Position numbers and translations under genes: made by a program | Shown: positions 10,856 through 20,687 of the stretch, piece after piece | How the letters are laid out: each line of letters starts with the position of its first letter | Numbering within the stretch: the stretch's first letter is position 1 | From: Mycobacterium sp. 141 | GTDB taxonomy: Bacteria; Actinomycetota; Actinomycetes; Mycobacteriales; Mycobacteriaceae | Assembly (NCBI RefSeq): GCF_000382405.1 | Contig: NZ_KB908256.1 | Coordinates: forward strand, 310,001 to 374,000 | Length of the DNA: 64,000 nucleotides | Reading direction: 5' to 3' | The notes under the pieces: model-generated | Databases searched by the model: none | Seen by the model: only the letters and a program-made list of their open reading frames with translations | What the model was told of the DNA's origin: nothing

Positions 10856-12342
10856 ACGGCAATTCGCTACCTGTCGAGCTGCAGCGGGTGCACATGGTCG
10901 GCATCGGCGGGGCCGGTATGTCCGGCGTGGCGCGGATCCTGCTGGATCGTGGTGCGATGGTGTCGGGTTCGGATGCCAAGGAGTCACGCGGCGTGGTGGC
11001 ACTGCGGGCTCGCGGTGCGGAGATCCGGATCGGCCATGACGCCTCCTCGCTGGACCTGTTGCCGGGCGGTCCTACCGCGGTGGTGACCACGCACGCTGCG
11101 ATTCCCAAGACCAACCCCGAGCTGGTGGAGGCGCGCCGTCGGGGGATCCCGGTGATTCTGCGTCCGGTGGTGCTGGCCAAGCTGATGTCCGGGTACACCA
11201 CGCTCATGGTGACGGGGACCCACGGCAAGACCACCACCACCTCGATGCTCATCGTGGCCTTGCAGCACAGCGGTTTCGACCCGTCGTTCGCCGTGGGCGG
11301 TGAGCTGGGCGAGGCTGGTACCAATGCGCATCACGGCAGCGGTCGCTGTTTCGTGGCCGAGGCCGACGAGAGCGACGGCTCGCTGCTGGAGTACACCCCG
11401 GATGTGGCGGTGGTGACCAACATCGAGGCCGACCACCTGGATTTCTTCGGCAGTGAGGACGCCTATGTCGCGGTGTTCGACGCTTTTGTCGAACGGATCG
11501 CGCCGGGTGGAGCGCTGGTGGTGTGCACCGACGATCCCGGGGCGGCCGCATTGGCGAACCGCACGGATGCACTCGGAATCCGGGTGCTGCGGTACGGCAG
11601 TAGTCCCGGAGACGACCTGGCCGGCACGCTGCTGAGCTGGGAGCAACAGGGGACCGGTGCGGTGGCGCACATCCAGCTCTCTGGCGAGCCGCATCCGCGG
11701 ACGATCCGGCTCGCGGTGCCGGGCCGACACATGGCGCTCAACGCGCTGGCCGCGGTGCTGGCCGCGGTGGCGGTCGGTGCGCCCACGGAGGTGGTGCTGG
11801 ACGGGCTGGCCGGTTTCGAGGGTGTGCGCAGGCGCTTCGAGCTGGTCGGCAGCACCGACGGCGTCCGGGTTTTCGACGACTATGCGCACCATCCCACCGA
11901 GGTGCGCGCCACGCTGGCGGCGGCCCGGTCGGTGGTGACGGCCACCGGCGGTCGGCTGATCGTTGTGTTCCAGCCCCATTTATATTCGCGCACAGAGACT
12001 TTCGCACCCGAATTCGGTTCGGCTCTCGACGCTGCCGACCAGGTGTTCGTGCTCGACGTCTACGGCGCGCGGGAACAGCCGATAGCGGGTGTCAGCGGTG
12101 CCACCGTCGCCGGGCACGTCGGTGTCCCGGTGACCTACGTCCCGGATTTCTCGGCGGTGGCGGCCGCGGTAGCGGCGGCGGCCCGCCCGGGTGACGTGGT
12201 GATCACCATGGGTGCCGGGGATGTCACCATGCTGGGCAGCGAGATTCTCACTGAGTTGCAGATCAAGTCGAACCGCAGTGCACCCCGCACGCGAGGAGGA
12301 CCGGATTCACCCCGCACGCGAGGAGGACAGGGAACGCCGTGA
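10852..12342 (+). CDS. murC: UDP-N-acetylmuramate:L-alanine ligase MurC
   Basis: MurC adds the first amino acid, L-Ala, to UDP-MurNAc. The 496-residue protein opens with the N-terminal nucleotide-binding segment [12 protein letters not shown], followed by the ATP loop [21 protein letters not shown] and [10 protein letters not shown]. The last 20 or so residues are encoded by two copies of a 27-bp repeat and read [21 protein letters not shown], so they are probably a by-product of the repeat rather than a conserved domain. The stop overlaps the ftsQ GTG at 12339-12342. Confidence 0.95.
   Translation: MNGNSLPVELQRVHMVGIGGAGMSGVARILLDRGAMVSGSDAKESRGVVALRARGAEIRIGHDASSLDLLPGGPTAVVTTHAAIPKTNPELVEARRRGIPVILRPVVLAKLMSGYTTLMVTGTHGKTTTTSMLIVALQHSGFDPSFAVGGELGEAGTNAHHGSGRCFVAEADESDGSLLEYTPDVAVVTNIEADHLDFFGSEDAYVAVFDAFVERIAPGGALVVCTDDPGAAALANRTDALGIRVLRYGSSPGDDLAGTLLSWEQQGTGAVAHIQLSGEPHPRTIRLAVPGRHMALNALAAVLAAVAVGAPTEVVLDGLAGFEGVRRRFELVGSTDGVRVFDDYAHHPTEVRATLAAARSVVTATGGRLIVVFQPHLYSRTETFAPEFGSALDAADQVFVLDVYGAREQPIAGVSGATVAGHVGVPVTYVPDFSAVAAAVAAAARPGDVVITMGAGDVTMLGSEILTELQIKSNRSAPRTRGGPDSPRTRGGQGTP
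12281..12334 (+). repeat. Two tandem 27-bp units with GAGGAGG cores before ftsQ
   Basis: Units lie at 12281-12307 and 12308-12334. Both contain CACCCCGCACGCGAGGAGGA, and the second continues into CAGGGAA before the ftsQ GTG at 12339. The core CCCGCACGYGAGGAGGACAG is shared, apart from one T/C change, with the four-copy array before murD 5.7 kb upstream. This indicates a dispersed element family rather than a local slip. Confidence 0.85.
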
Positions 12343-13298
12343 CCGGACCTGATCCCGAAACGGCAGAGTCCGACGAGGAACAGGCACCCGCGGAGGGCGG
12401 GACGATACCGCCTGCGGCGGCTGGTGCCGAATTGCCGCCTGCGGCGGCTGGTGCGGAACTGCCGCCTGCGGCGGCGGAAGACTACGAGGGTCCGCGCCGG
12501 CGGGCGCGTCGAGAGCGTGAGGAGCGCCGGGCGGCTCGCGATCGGGCGATAGCCATCGAACAGGCACGTCGGGAGGCCAAACGCCGGGCGGACGGTTCGG
12601 TCGGCGAATCGGCGAAAGCGCCTTCCTCGGGCGCGATTCGGGGTGTGAAGGTGCTGTTGTGGTCGGCGCTGGCGAGTGTGGTGGCGGTGTCGATCGGCCT
12701 GTTGCTGTACTTCACCCCGATCATGTCGGCCCGCAATGTGGTGGTGGCCGGGCTCTCCACTGTGAGTCGCGAGGAGGTGCTGGCGGCCGCTGCCGTCCCG
12801 TCGGGTGCCCCGCTGTTGCAGGTCAACACCGACGCGGTCGCCGAGCGCGTGGCCGCGATCCGGCGTGTCGCGACGGCGCGGGTGCAGCGCGAGTATCCGT
12901 CGACGCTGCGCATCACGGTGGTCGAGCGAGTTCCAGTGGTGGTCAAGGACTATCCGGACGGCCCGCACCTGTTCGACCGCGACGGAGTCGATTTCGCGAC
13001 CGGTCCGGCACCGTTGTCGTTGCCCTACCTCGATACGGACAATCCCGGACCGAGCGATCTGCCGACACTGGCCGCCCTCAAGGTGATTCTGGCGCTGCCG
13101 CCCGAGGTGGCCGGACAGGTCGGCCGCATCGCCGCTCCGTCGGTGGCGTCGATCACGCTGACCCTGACCGACGGTCGGATCGTGGTGTGGGGCACGAACG
13201 ATCGGACCGACGAAAAGGCGATGAAGCTGGCGGCTTTGTTGACCCAGCCCGGACACACCTACGACGTCTCGAGCCCGGATCTTCCGACGGTCAAGTAG
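12339..13298 (+). CDS. ftsQ: Cell division protein FtsQ
   Basis: This bitopic membrane protein links early and late divisome proteins. The 319-residue product has a cytoplasmic N-terminus of about 100 residues containing a nine-residue PPAAAGAEL repeat and then a highly charged R/E-rich segment. One membrane helix follows around 103-125, then an extracytoplasmic POTRA domain (beginning [18 protein letters not shown]) and the FtsQ beta domain. The start is GTG overlapping the murC stop. GAGGAGG lies 12 nt upstream and a weaker GGGA nearer. Assignment is by position plus POTRA/FtsQ features. Confidence 0.93.
   Translation: MTGPDPETAESDEEQAPAEGGTIPPAAAGAELPPAAAGAELPPAAAEDYEGPRRRARREREERRAARDRAIAIEQARREAKRRADGSVGESAKAPSSGAIRGVKVLLWSALASVVAVSIGLLLYFTPIMSARNVVVAGLSTVSREEVLAAAAVPSGAPLLQVNTDAVAERVAAIRRVATARVQREYPSTLRITVVERVPVVVKDYPDGPHLFDRDGVDFATGPAPLSLPYLDTDNPGPSDLPTLAALKVILALPPEVAGQVGRIAAPSVASITLTLTDGRIVVWGTNDRTDEKAMKLAALLTQPGHTYDVSSPDLPTVK
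12408..12477 (+). repeat. 27-bp repeat inside the ftsQ N-terminus
   Basis: Copies at 12408-12434 and 12435-12461 and a partial copy to 12477, each beginning CCGCCTGCGGCGGCTGGTG. They encode the peptide repeat PPAAAGAEL in the cytoplasmic part of FtsQ. No Shine-Dalgarno core is present. The period (27 bp) equals that of the three junction repeats in the same cluster although the sequence is unrelated. Confidence 0.85.
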
Positions 13299-13377
13299 AA
13301 ATTGCCGCGCGGCACGTCGGCGCGCCTGACGCGTTCACACGGGTTGGCCCCCTACGGTTCTGTTTGCGCGGAACTAC

Positions 13378-13470
13378 TTGACATAACTCTAAGCCTATGG
13401 TTGAGGTTGAGGGTTTACAGGAGAGGGGTTCGGCGTCACGAACACCCCAGACCAGGGAGGAAGACGATCC
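13378..13470 (+). promoter_or_regulatory. Putative ftsZ promoter and ribosome-binding site
   Basis: The 172-nt gap before ftsZ is the longest in this part of the cluster. It contains a consensus -35 hexamer TTGACA at 13378-13383 followed by an A/T-richer stretch TAACTCTAAGCCTATGG. No single -10 at ideal spacing stands out. A strong GGGAGGA precedes the ATG. Mycobacterial ftsZ is known to have its own promoters in this interval, so an independent start here is likely. Confidence 0.5.
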
Positions 13471-14625
13471 ATGACCCCCCCGCATAACTACCTGGCAGTG
13501 ATCAAGGTGGTTGGCATCGGCGGCGGCGGCGTCAACGCCGTCAACCGGATGATCGAACAGGGCCTCAAGGGCGTTGAGTTCATCGCGATCAACACCGACG
13601 CGCAGGCGCTGTTGATGAGCGATGCCGACGTCAAGCTCGATGTCGGCCGCGATTCCACCCGTGGGCTCGGCGCCGGAGCAGACCCCGAAGTGGGCCGCAA
13701 GGCAGCCGAGGACGCCAAGGACGATATCGAAGAACTGTTGCGCGGCGCCGACATGGTGTTCGTCACCGCCGGCGAGGGCGGCGGCACCGGCACCGGTGGC
13801 GCGCCCGTCGTGGCCACCATCGCGCGCAAGCTCGGCGCGTTGACCGTCGGCGTGGTGACACGGCCGTTCTCCTTCGAGGGCAAGCGCCGCAGCAACCAGG
13901 CCGAGGCGGGCATCACCGCACTGCGCGAAAGTTGCGACACCCTGATCGTGATCCCCAACGATCGGCTGCTGCAGATGGGCGATGCCGCAGTGTCGCTCAT
14001 GGATGCGTTCCGCAGTGCCGACGAGGTGCTGCTCAACGGCGTCCAGGGCATCACCGACCTGATCACCACACCCGGACTGATCAACGTCGACTTCGCCGAC
14101 GTCAAGGGCGTGATGAGCGGTGCCGGTACAGCGCTGATGGGCATCGGCTCTGCTCGCGGTGACGGCCGTGCGCTCAAGGCTGCTGAGATCGCCATCAACT
14201 CACCGCTGCTGGAAGCCTCGATGGAGGGCGCGCAGGGTGTGCTGCTGTCCGTCGCGGGTGGTAGCGATCTCGGGTTGTTCGAGATCAACGAGGCCGCCTC
14301 GCTGGTGCAGGACTCGGCCCACCCCGAGGCCAACATCATCTTCGGCACGGTGATCGACGACTCGCTCGGCGACGAGGTCCGGGTCACGGTGATCGCGGCG
14401 GGCTTCGATTCCGCCGGTCCCAGCCGTAAGCCCGTGGTCGGCCCGGGCCAAGCCCCGACGCAGCCGATCGCCACCGCGCACGCAGGCAAGGTGACCACGT
14501 CGCTGTTCGAACCGACGGATGCGGTCAGCGTGCCGGCGCATACCAACGGTGCGACGGTCAGCATCGGCGGTGACGGCGGTATCGCTGACGACGATGTCGA
14601 CGTCCCGCCGTTCATGCGGCACTGA
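13471..14625 (+). CDS. ftsZ: Cell division GTPase FtsZ
   Basis: This is the tubulin-like GTPase that polymerises into the Z-ring. The 384-residue protein has the nucleotide-binding segment [14 protein letters not shown], the tubulin signature [13 protein letters not shown] and the T7 loop region NVDFADVK. A variable linker follows and the tail ends [12 protein letters not shown]. The acidic/hydrophobic C-terminal peptide is the docking site for SepF and, in mycobacteria, for FtsW. sepF lies 1.6 kb downstream. No ftsA is present before it, the normal mycobacterial condition. Confidence 0.98.
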   Translation: MTPPHNYLAVIKVVGIGGGGVNAVNRMIEQGLKGVEFIAINTDAQALLMSDADVKLDVGRDSTRGLGAGADPEVGRKAAEDAKDDIEELLRGADMVFVTAGEGGGTGTGGAPVVATIARKLGALTVGVVTRPFSFEGKRRSNQAEAGITALRESCDTLIVIPNDRLLQMGDAAVSLMDAFRSADEVLLNGVQGITDLITTPGLINVDFADVKGVMSGAGTALMGIGSARGDGRALKAAEIAINSPLLEASMEGAQGVLLSVAGGSDLGLFEINEAASLVQDSAHPEANIIFGTVIDDSLGDEVRVTVIAAGFDSAGPSRKPVVGPGQAPTQPIATAHAGKVTTSLFEPTDAVSVPAHTNGATVSIGGDGGIADDDVDVPPFMRH

Positions 14626-14668
14626 GTCGGGCCCGCGACAGCTGGCTGCTGATTCGGATACTGGGATT

Positions 14669-15388
14669 GTGAGTGTTCGTATACGTCGGGTGACCACCAC
14701 TCGTTCCGGTGGTGTCTCGGCTCCGCCCTTCGACTCCTTCAATCTCGGCGACCACGTCGGCGATGATCCGGCCGCGGTGACGGTCAACCGTCGTCGATTG
14801 GCCGTCGCGATCGGCGCGGACGCCGTGGTCTGGATGAACCAGGTCCACGGTGATCGGGTGGTCACCGTGACCGAACCGTCCGCATCGGGTGCCGCAGTCG
14901 ATAATGCTGACGCATTGGTGACGACCACGCGCGGTTTGGCATTGGCGGTGGTGACCGCCGATTGCGTTCCGGTATTGCTGGCCGATGCCCGCGCGGGCGT
15001 CATCGGCGCGGCGCATGCCGGTCGGGTGGGCGCGCAAAAGGGTGTCGTGGTGCGCACATTGGAGGCGATGCTGGCCGTAGGTGCACACGTTCAGGACGTC
15101 ACCGTCCTGCTCGGCCCCGCGGTCAGTGGCCACAATTATGAGGTACCTGCCGAGATGGCTGACGAGGTCGAGGCGGCGTTGCCGGGTAGCCGCACCACCA
15201 CCGGACGTGGCACGCCGGGTTTGGACCTCCGTGCCGGAATAGCCCGGCAACTAAAGGATTTGGGCGTCTGCGCGGTCGACGTGGATCCGCGCTGCACGGT
15301 CGATGACCGAACCTTGTTCAGCCATCGCCGGGACGCTCCGACCGGACGCCTGGCGTCGCTGGTGTGGATGGAGTCGAGCCGCCGATGA
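14669..15388 (+). CDS. pgeF: PgeF/YfiH family peptidoglycan editing (laccase-domain) protein
   Basis: This is a multicopper-oxidase-fold YfiH/DUF152 protein. Members have been reported as purine nucleoside phosphorylases and as editors that remove misincorporated L-Ser from peptidoglycan precursors. The 239-residue form starts at GTG 14669. The frame stays open further upstream but only over the end of ftsZ. The likely zinc ligands are in NQVHGDRV, TADCVPVLL and GAAHAGRVGAQ, all intact. It is placed between ftsZ and yggS as in other mycobacteria, and its stop overlaps the next ATG. Confidence 0.88.
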   Translation: MSVRIRRVTTTRSGGVSAPPFDSFNLGDHVGDDPAAVTVNRRRLAVAIGADAVVWMNQVHGDRVVTVTEPSASGAAVDNADALVTTTRGLALAVVTADCVPVLLADARAGVIGAAHAGRVGAQKGVVVRTLEAMLAVGAHVQDVTVLLGPAVSGHNYEVPAEMADEVEAALPGSRTTTGRGTPGLDLRAGIARQLKDLGVCAVDVDPRCTVDDRTLFSHRRDAPTGRLASLVWMESSRR

Positions 15389-16230
15389 GGACCGAGCAGC
15401 GGTCGCGCGATGCCGATCGGGTCGGCGAATTGACCACTGCGCTGGGGGCGGCGCGGGCGCGGCTGGCGCGGGCCGCCGAATCGGCCGGACGAAATGTCAA
15501 TGAGATCGAATTACTTCCCATTACAAAGTTCTTCCCGGTCACCGATATACGTATTTTGCATCGGTTGGGCTGTCATGCATTCGGGGAATCCCGCGAACAG
15601 GAAGCGGCCGCCAAAGTCGCGGCGCTACGTGAGGAATTGCCCGACGAGCCGGTTCGCTGGCACATGGTGGGCACCATTCAGCGGAACAAGGCGCGCGCCG
15701 TCGTCAACTGGGCGTACGCCGCGCACTCCGTCGACAACGTCCGGCTCGTCGGTGCGCTGGACCGCGCGGCGACTGCCGCACTTGCCGGCGGTATTCGGAC
15801 CGAGCCGTTGCGGGTCTACCTGCAGATCAGCCTCGACGGGGACATCGAGCGCGGCGGTGTCGACATTTCACGGCCCGATCTGGTGGATGAACTCTCTGCG
15901 GCGGCCAATGTCGCAAAGGGTCTCAAGTTCGTCGGGTTGATGGGGATACCGCCACTGCAGGCCGATCCCGAGGAGGCCTTCGCTCGGCTGGCAGGGGAGT
16001 TGGAACGGGTGCAGCGGGACTACCCGCAGCGCCTCGGACTGTCGGCGGGGATGTCGAAGGACCTGGAGATCGCCGTGCGACACGGTTCGACGTGTGTGCG
16101 TGTCGGTACCGCGCTTATGGGACCGCGGCCACTAACGTCACCACCGATAGTCACACCAGTCACACCTTCATCACAGACATCAAAACTCCACGGTCAGCAG
16201 AAGGGTCGCCGAGATGAGCACACTGCATAA
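15385..16230 (+). CDS. yggS: YggS family PLP-homeostasis protein
   Basis: This single-domain PLP-binding protein has the alanine-racemase N-terminal barrel fold and helps maintain pyridoxal phosphate homeostasis. The Schiff-base lysine is in LLPITKFFP, and the family segments [42 protein letters not shown] follow in order. I chose ATG 15385, which overlaps the pgeF stop (ATGA), over GTG 15364 that lies wholly inside pgeF. This gives 281 residues. The C-terminal 25 or so residues run past the usual end and overlap sepF by 17 nt. Confidence 0.9.
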   Translation: MRTEQRSRDADRVGELTTALGAARARLARAAESAGRNVNEIELLPITKFFPVTDIRILHRLGCHAFGESREQEAAAKVAALREELPDEPVRWHMVGTIQRNKARAVVNWAYAAHSVDNVRLVGALDRAATAALAGGIRTEPLRVYLQISLDGDIERGGVDISRPDLVDELSAAANVAKGLKFVGLMGIPPLQADPEEAFARLAGELERVQRDYPQRLGLSAGMSKDLEIAVRHGSTCVRVGTALMGPRPLTSPPIVTPVTPSSQTSKLHGQQKGRRDEHTA

Positions 16231-16855
16231 GGTCAAGGCCTACTTCGGCATGGCGCCGATGGATGACTACGACGACGAGTACTACGAGGACGACGACCGT
16301 GGTGCCGCTCGTAGCTATACCCGGCGACCCCGTGAGGATCGCTTCGAGGAAGAGGGTTACGCCTACGAGGGCCGGGAGTTCGACGAGGGGCCGGCTTACC
16401 GCGCGGGTTACCCCGGTGGCGGTTACGCCGAGGAGCCCCGGTTCGAGTCGCGGATGCGCGGACCGCGCGAATTCGAGCGCACCGCACCGCGATTGGGCAC
16501 ATTGGCCGGTTCCACCCGCGGGGCCTTGGCGATGGATCCCCGTCGGATGGCCGAGCTGTTCGAAGCGGGCAGCCCGCTGTCGAAGATCACCACGCTACGG
16601 CCGAAGGACTACAGCGAGGCGCGCACGATCGGCGAGCGGTTCCGCGACGGCACCCCGGTGATCATGGACCTGGTTTCGATGGACAACGCCGACGCCAAGC
16701 GACTGGTCGACTTCGCCGCCGGCCTGGCCTTTGCGCTGCGCGGTTCATTCGACAAGGTGGCGACGAAGGTCTTCCTGCTGTCCCCGGCCGATGTCGACGT
16801 GAGCGCCGAGCAACGCCGTCGGATCGCTGAAGCCGGCTTTTACGCCTACCAGTAG
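16214..16855 (+). CDS. sepF: Cell division protein SepF
   Basis: SepF anchors FtsZ to the membrane and is essential in mycobacteria, which lack FtsA. The 213-residue protein starts with the amphipathic membrane-targeting helix [14 protein letters not shown] long acidic/Arg-rich, Tyr-rich linker covers residues 17-90, and the SepF core ([27 protein letters not shown], then [14 protein letters not shown]) follows. It overlaps the end of yggS. Proximity to ftsZ matches its function as the Z-ring tether. Confidence 0.95.
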   Translation: MSTLHKVKAYFGMAPMDDYDDEYYEDDDRGAARSYTRRPREDRFEEEGYAYEGREFDEGPAYRAGYPGGGYAEEPRFESRMRGPREFERTAPRLGTLAGSTRGALAMDPRRMAELFEAGSPLSKITTLRPKDYSEARTIGERFRDGTPVIMDLVSMDNADAKRLVDFAAGLAFALRGSFDKVATKVFLLSPADVDVSAEQRRRIAEAGFYAYQ

Positions 16856-16989
16856 TCATTCACGTCTGCGCAGCCGTCCGGCCTTAAAGCGTGGCCGGGT
16901 AGGCTGGCGGCGTCGCGCAATCGGCTGGTAGCACCGCTGAGGCGACGTGTATCGAATGTCACACATCTGCCTGAGTGAGGTCGGCCCCG

Positions 16990-17280
16990 TTGTCGCTGCT
17001 CTTCGAGATCCTGTTCTTCGCGCTGTTCATCTTCTGGCTTTTGCTCATCGCGCGGGTCGTTGTGGAGTTCATCCGGTCGTTCAGTCGAGACTGGCACCCC
17101 AGGGGGCTGACCGTAGTGATCCTGGAGGTCATCCTCACCCTCACCGATCCGCCGGTGAAGCTGCTACGCCGCGTCATCCCGCAGCTCACGATAGGTTCGG
17201 TCCGGTTGGATCTGTCGATCATGGTGCTGCTGCTCGTGGTGTTCATTGGCATGCAACTGGCCCTCAGTGCGGCCGGCTGA
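16990..17280 (+). CDS. YggT family small membrane protein
   Basis: This is a 96-residue integral membrane protein with two hydrophobic segments (ILFFALFIFWLLLIARVVVEF near the N-terminus and IMVLLLVVFIGMQLAL at the C-terminus). The middle DPPVKLLRRVIP element is typical of the YggT family. I chose TTG 16990 because GTGAGG lies about 9 nt upstream and the length agrees with other mycobacterial members. GTG 16975 would add five residues. YggT genes sit between sepF and divIVA across Actinobacteria and Firmicutes. A division-related membrane role is inferred, and the precise function is unknown. Confidence 0.85.
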   Translation: MSLLFEILFFALFIFWLLLIARVVVEFIRSFSRDWHPRGLTVVILEVILTLTDPPVKLLRRVIPQLTIGSVRLDLSIMVLLLVVFIGMQLALSAAG

Positions 17281-17432
17281 CCGGGGTGCTGCGGAGCGTC
17301 CAGCCAGGACCCAGATCGTTTGCCGGAGAGTCCGCAAAGGCGCAGGAAGATTGAAATTCACTCTTAAAAATCGGCCTCGACTGCAACCGCCGGGTCTGGT
17401 GTGACAGGATGGACGCCAGTTGCGTGCAAACA

Positions 17433-17459
17433 AGGCTCTACACAAATTAGGCTCTACAC
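17433..17459 (+). promoter_or_regulatory. Direct repeat in the wag31 upstream region
   Basis: An 11-bp sequence AGGCTCTACAC occurs at 17433-17443 and again at 17449-17459, 16 nt apart, about 45-70 nt before the wag31 ATG. The 221-nt gap between yggT and wag31 probably holds the wag31 promoter. The two copies could be a duplicated promoter element or a binding site on neighbouring helical faces. AAGGGGGC provides the ribosome-binding site. Confidence 0.45.
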
Positions 17460-17501
17460 TTTGAGATCGGTTGACGGTCCAAGATTCCAAGGGGGCAGAC
17501 A

Positions 17502-18323
17502 ATGCCGCTCACACCGGCGGACGTCCACAACGTCGCGTTCAGTAAGCCGCCCATCGGCAAACGCGGATATAACGAGGACGAGGTCGATGCCTTTCTCGAT
17601 CTGGTTGAGAATGAGCTGACCCGACTTATAGAAGAGAACGCAGATCTGCGGCAGCGGGTCGCCGAGCTCGACGCAGAGTTGGCGTCGGCGCATTCGGGCA
17701 GCGGTGGCGCGGCCCAACCGGCCAAGCCGGTTCCGCTCTACGAGCCCGAACCCGAGCCGGCCCCGGCGCCGAAGCTGGTCTACGAGGCACCGGCAGCGCC
17801 TGCTGCGCCGTCGGTGACCAACGAGGACACCGCGGCGCGTGCCGCCCGTGTTCTCAGCCTGGCTCAGGACACCGCCGACCGGCTCACCGGCTCCGCCAAG
17901 GCCGAGTCGGAGAAGATGCTGGCTGACGCCCGGGCGCAAGCCGATGCCATGGTCAGCGATGCACGTAAGACGGCCGAGACCACGGTCACCGAGGCCCGCC
18001 AGCGTGCCGATGCCATGCTGGCCGACGCACAGACGCGTTCGGAGACTCAGCTGCGTCAGGCTCAGGAGAAGGCCGATGCGTTGCAGGCCGACGCCGAACG
18101 TAAGCACTCCGAGATCATGGGGACCATCAACCAGCAGCGCACGGTGCTGGAGGGTCGACTGGAACAGCTGCGGACGTTCGAACGTGAATACCGCACCCGT
18201 CTGAAGACATACTTGGAATCACAGCTCGAAGAGCTCGGTCAGCGCGGTTCGGCTGCGCCGGTCGATTCCAGTGCCAACAGCGACGCCAGCAGCTTCGGCC
18301 AGTTCAACCGGGGCAACAACTGA
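17502..18323 (+). CDS. wag31: Polar growth and division protein Wag31 (DivIVA, antigen 84)
   Basis: This cytoplasmic coiled-coil scaffold localises to the poles and septum and directs polar cell-wall growth in mycobacteria. The 273-residue protein starts with the conserved DivIVA domain ([27 protein letters not shown]) with its membrane-binding loop. A Pro/Glu-rich linker covers about 75-110. Long Ala/Gln/Glu-rich coiled coil heptads run from about 115 to 235, with A-D-A-x repeats, and the tail is polar. It sits at the normal end of the mycobacterial dcw cluster. Confidence 0.96.
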   Translation: MPLTPADVHNVAFSKPPIGKRGYNEDEVDAFLDLVENELTRLIEENADLRQRVAELDAELASAHSGSGGAAQPAKPVPLYEPEPEPAPAPKLVYEAPAAPAAPSVTNEDTAARAARVLSLAQDTADRLTGSAKAESEKMLADARAQADAMVSDARKTAETTVTEARQRADAMLADAQTRSETQLRQAQEKADALQADAERKHSEIMGTINQQRTVLEGRLEQLRTFEREYRTRLKTYLESQLEELGQRGSAAPVDSSANSDASSFGQFNRGNN

Positions 18324-18378
18324 CCTCAGACCGGCACGCCACCGTTGGTCGGGCGACCGACCTAGCTAGGGTTGAACG

Positions 18379-18774
18379 ATGCTGATCATTGCGCTAGTGC
18401 TTGCCGTCATAGGCTTGGCTGCGCTGGTGGCCGCCGTGGTGACAAGCAACGAGCTGATCGCTTGGGTGTGTATCGGCGCGAGTGTGCTCGGAACGATCCT
18501 GCTGATCGTCGACGCGCTTCGGGAACGCTCACGCGGTGCCGCCGATAGGTCGGGGGACGAGGCCGCGGTCGCCGATGCCGGCGAGGGCGCCGTGCAGGAC
18601 TATCCCGATGATCCTGTGGAGGCGGAGGCCGAAGAAGCTGAGCCGGAAGAAGCTGAGTCGACCGCGGAATCCGAACCCGCCGACGAGGTCGATGAGGCGG
18701 ATGAAGCCGTCGAGGACGACGAGCTCGACGGTGAACCGGCTGCCGACGAAGCGGCCGAGGAACACAAGAGCTAA
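18379..18774 (+). CDS. Conserved two-TM membrane protein with acidic tail
   Basis: This 131-residue protein has two hydrophobic helices in the first 45 residues ([20 protein letters not shown] and [19 protein letters not shown]). A highly acidic, Glu/Asp/Ala-rich tail of about 80 residues follows, with no recognisable domain. A membrane protein of this kind follows wag31 in mycobacteria, so it is a conserved companion of unknown function. Its stop codon overlaps the stop of the converging phosphoribosyltransferase gene by 4 nt, so the two share a 3' end without a spacer terminator. Confidence 0.8.
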   Translation: MLIIALVLAVIGLAALVAAVVTSNELIAWVCIGASVLGTILLIVDALRERSRGAADRSGDEAAVADAGEGAVQDYPDDPVEAEAEEAEPEEAESTAESEPADEVDEADEAVEDDELDGEPAADEAAEEHKS

Positions 18775-19454
18775 CTGGACGCATCGACTGTCGGCGTAGC
18801 CAGCAGGCGACGCACCTCGTCGTCGGTGACCTGGTGAAAGTCGGCGAATGCCTGCCCGACGGCCGAGAAACCGCTGGGCGTGCTCGCGCACACCACCTCG
18901 TCGGCTTCCCGGGCAAGTTCTCGGCATGCCGAGGACGGCCCCACCGGTACCGCAACCACCAGCCGGCGGGCGGCGCGCACGGCCCGTACCGCGGCGAGCA
19001 TGCTCGCACCGGTTGCGATGCCGTCATCGACCAGGATCACGGTCCGCCCGGTCACCTCGGGGGCCGGGCGACTGCCGCGATACGCCTGCTCGCGCCGGGT
19101 CAGTTCGGCTGTCTCCCGCTCGATCGCGGCATCGAGTTGGTCGTCACCGATGCCGAGCCGCTGCACAAGCTGCGCGTTGACCACGATTCCGCCACCGCTT
19201 GCCAGCGCGCCCATCGCCAACTCCGGCCACTGCGGCACACCCAGCTTGCGCACCAGGAACACATCCAGCGGGGCCTGTAGGGCAGCTGCCACTTCCCAGC
19301 CGATCGGTACGCCGCCGCGAGCCAGGCCCAACACCAGCAGCCCAGACTGGCCGCGGTAGGGCGTCAGCTCCTGGGCCAGGACCCGGCCAGCCTCGCGGCG
19401 GTCCTGGAACACCCGCCCGGCACCGTGCCGGACGGCACTGCTCCACGCACACAT
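18771..19454 (-). CDS. Phosphoribosyltransferase-domain protein
   Basis: This 227-residue protein has a type I phosphoribosyltransferase fold. The PRPP-binding motif [14 protein letters not shown] is clear and the N-terminus has the usual F.DRREAGR.LA segment. [15 protein letters not shown] and [16 protein letters not shown] are typical of the ComF/erythromycin-esterase-associated PRTase group in Actinobacteria. The exact base substrate cannot be told from sequence. ATG 19454 is the longest start. GTG 19412, just before FQDRREAG, would match shorter homologues. It converges with and overlaps the preceding membrane protein gene. Confidence 0.82.
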   Translation of the reverse strand: MCAWSSAVRHGAGRVFQDRREAGRVLAQELTPYRGQSGLLVLGLARGGVPIGWEVAAALQAPLDVFLVRKLGVPQWPELAMGALASGGGIVVNAQLVQRLGIGDDQLDAAIERETAELTRREQAYRGSRPAPEVTGRTVILVDDGIATGASMLAAVRAVRAARRLVVAVPVGPSSACRELAREADEVVCASTPSGFSAVGQAFADFHQVTDDEVRRLLATPTVDASS

Positions 19455-19481
19455 GGCAAATCTGAACTTCCACTGACCACC

Positions 19482-20213
19482 CTACGGCTGCGGCTTGGCG
19501 TGGACCACCCGTGTCAGGTAACTGCGTACCAATGCGCGGACGCGTTGCGCCGCGTCGTCGCTGAGTTCCTTTGTCTCGATGCGCAATTCGTCGTGGGTCC
19601 GGCCGACCTTGGCGGCTGCGCCGTCGCGGTCCTCAGCCAGCCAGTACTCCAGTACGGCCGAGTCGAGCTCGGGGTGGAACTGCAGGGCCAGTGTCCGGCC
19701 CAGCACGAAGCCCTGGGATGCGTTGCCGTTGCGGGCGATCTCGGTGGCGCCCGGCGGCACCGTCCAGCGGTCGATATGCCACTCGAACCACGGTCCGGGC
19801 GGGATCAGCTCGGGATCGTCGGTGCTGACCTCGTACCAGCCGATTTCCGGTGAATCGGAGCTGCCGACCGACCCGCCGAAGGTCTGCGCCAGCAACTGGC
19901 CGCCGAAGCACACGCCGAACAGGCCCACTCCTGCGTCGGCGGCCTCCCGTAGCAGAGTCATCAGCGTTCCGACCCAGCTGGCGCGCAGGGTTTCGTCGTA
20001 CACCGACCAACGCGCGCCCAGCAGGACCACCACGTCGTAACGGGTCAGGTCGGGAAACTCCACCTCGGCTGCCGGGGTGTCGAGACGGTCGGGGTGCACC
20101 ACGTCGAATGTGTCGATGTCGAAACCGCATTCGCCGAAGGCATCGCCGAGCATCGCCTCCGGCGCCGTCGGATCGTTGCGGATGAACAGTACTCTCGATG
20201 TCACGCCACACAT
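19482..20213 (-). CDS. Class I glutamine amidotransferase-like protein
   Basis: This 243-residue protein of the GATase1 (GMP synthase amidotransferase-like) family hydrolyses glutamine to supply ammonia or acts on gamma-glutamyl compounds. The nucleophile elbow GVCFGGQLLA carries the catalytic Cys, and LQFHPELD supplies the His-x-Glu pair, so the triad is complete. No synthetase partner is adjacent, so the acceptor is unknown. I start at ATG 20213 (MCGVTSRVLF). The frame extends further upstream but would overlap the divergent DUF2784 gene. It lies 27 nt upstream of the phosphoribosyltransferase gene in the same direction. Confidence 0.85.
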   Translation of the reverse strand: MCGVTSRVLFIRNDPTAPEAMLGDAFGECGFDIDTFDVVHPDRLDTPAAEVEFPDLTRYDVVVLLGARWSVYDETLRASWVGTLMTLLREAADAGVGLFGVCFGGQLLAQTFGGSVGSSDSPEIGWYEVSTDDPELIPPGPWFEWHIDRWTVPPGATEIARNGNASQGFVLGRTLALQFHPELDSAVLEYWLAEDRDGAAAKVGRTHDELRIETKELSDDAAQRVRALVRSYLTRVVHAKPQP

Positions 20214-20249
20214 TATTGCGCGAACCCGCTGTGAACAGGGGCTTGGGCC

Positions 20250-20633
20250 ATGACGGTGTACTCGGTGCTGGTCGCCCTCACCGTCGGGGTTCACTTTGGC
20301 TTTATCGCCTATCTGGTGCTGGGTGGGTTCATCGCTTGTCGGTGGCCGCGCACAATCGCGCTGCACGTAGCGGCCGCGCTGTGGGGCCTCGGCAGCGTCG
20401 CCCTCGGGTTGCCTTGCCCGCTTACCGATCTCGAACGCTGGTCACGGACCCGGGCCGGCTTGCCACCACTGCCATCCCAGGGGTTCATCGCGCACTACAT
20501 CACCGGCGTGCTGTATCCGGCAGGCTGGGAATCGGCTGTCCAAGTGGTGGTGTTCGGGGTTGTCGTGGCGTCGTGGGTGTTGTTTGCGATCGGGCGGCGT
20601 CGAAAGTCACCCGCTGGGACGCAGGGTCGGTGA
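20250..20633 (+). CDS. DUF2784 membrane protein
   Basis: This 127-residue integral membrane protein has about four hydrophobic helices. The conserved DUF2784 pattern is present: F.AYLVLGGF near the start, CPLTDLE with its conserved Cys after helix 2, and FIAHYITGVLYP before the last helix. The function is unknown. It is divergent from the amidotransferase gene (36-nt gap) and converges with the response-regulator gene. Confidence 0.85.
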   Translation: MTVYSVLVALTVGVHFGFIAYLVLGGFIACRWPRTIALHVAAALWGLGSVALGLPCPLTDLERWSRTRAGLPPLPSQGFIAHYITGVLYPAGWESAVQVVVFGVVVASWVLFAIGRRRKSPAGTQGR

Positions 20634-20687
20634 TGCCGAACGCCGGTATCACCGACGAGGCTCGGCAGACGCGCATGGCAGGCCATC

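Noticed and set aside
13471..14625. A missing ftsA as evidence of deletion before ftsZ
   Set aside because: Absence of ftsA is normal in mycobacteria, with SepF as the Z-ring tether.
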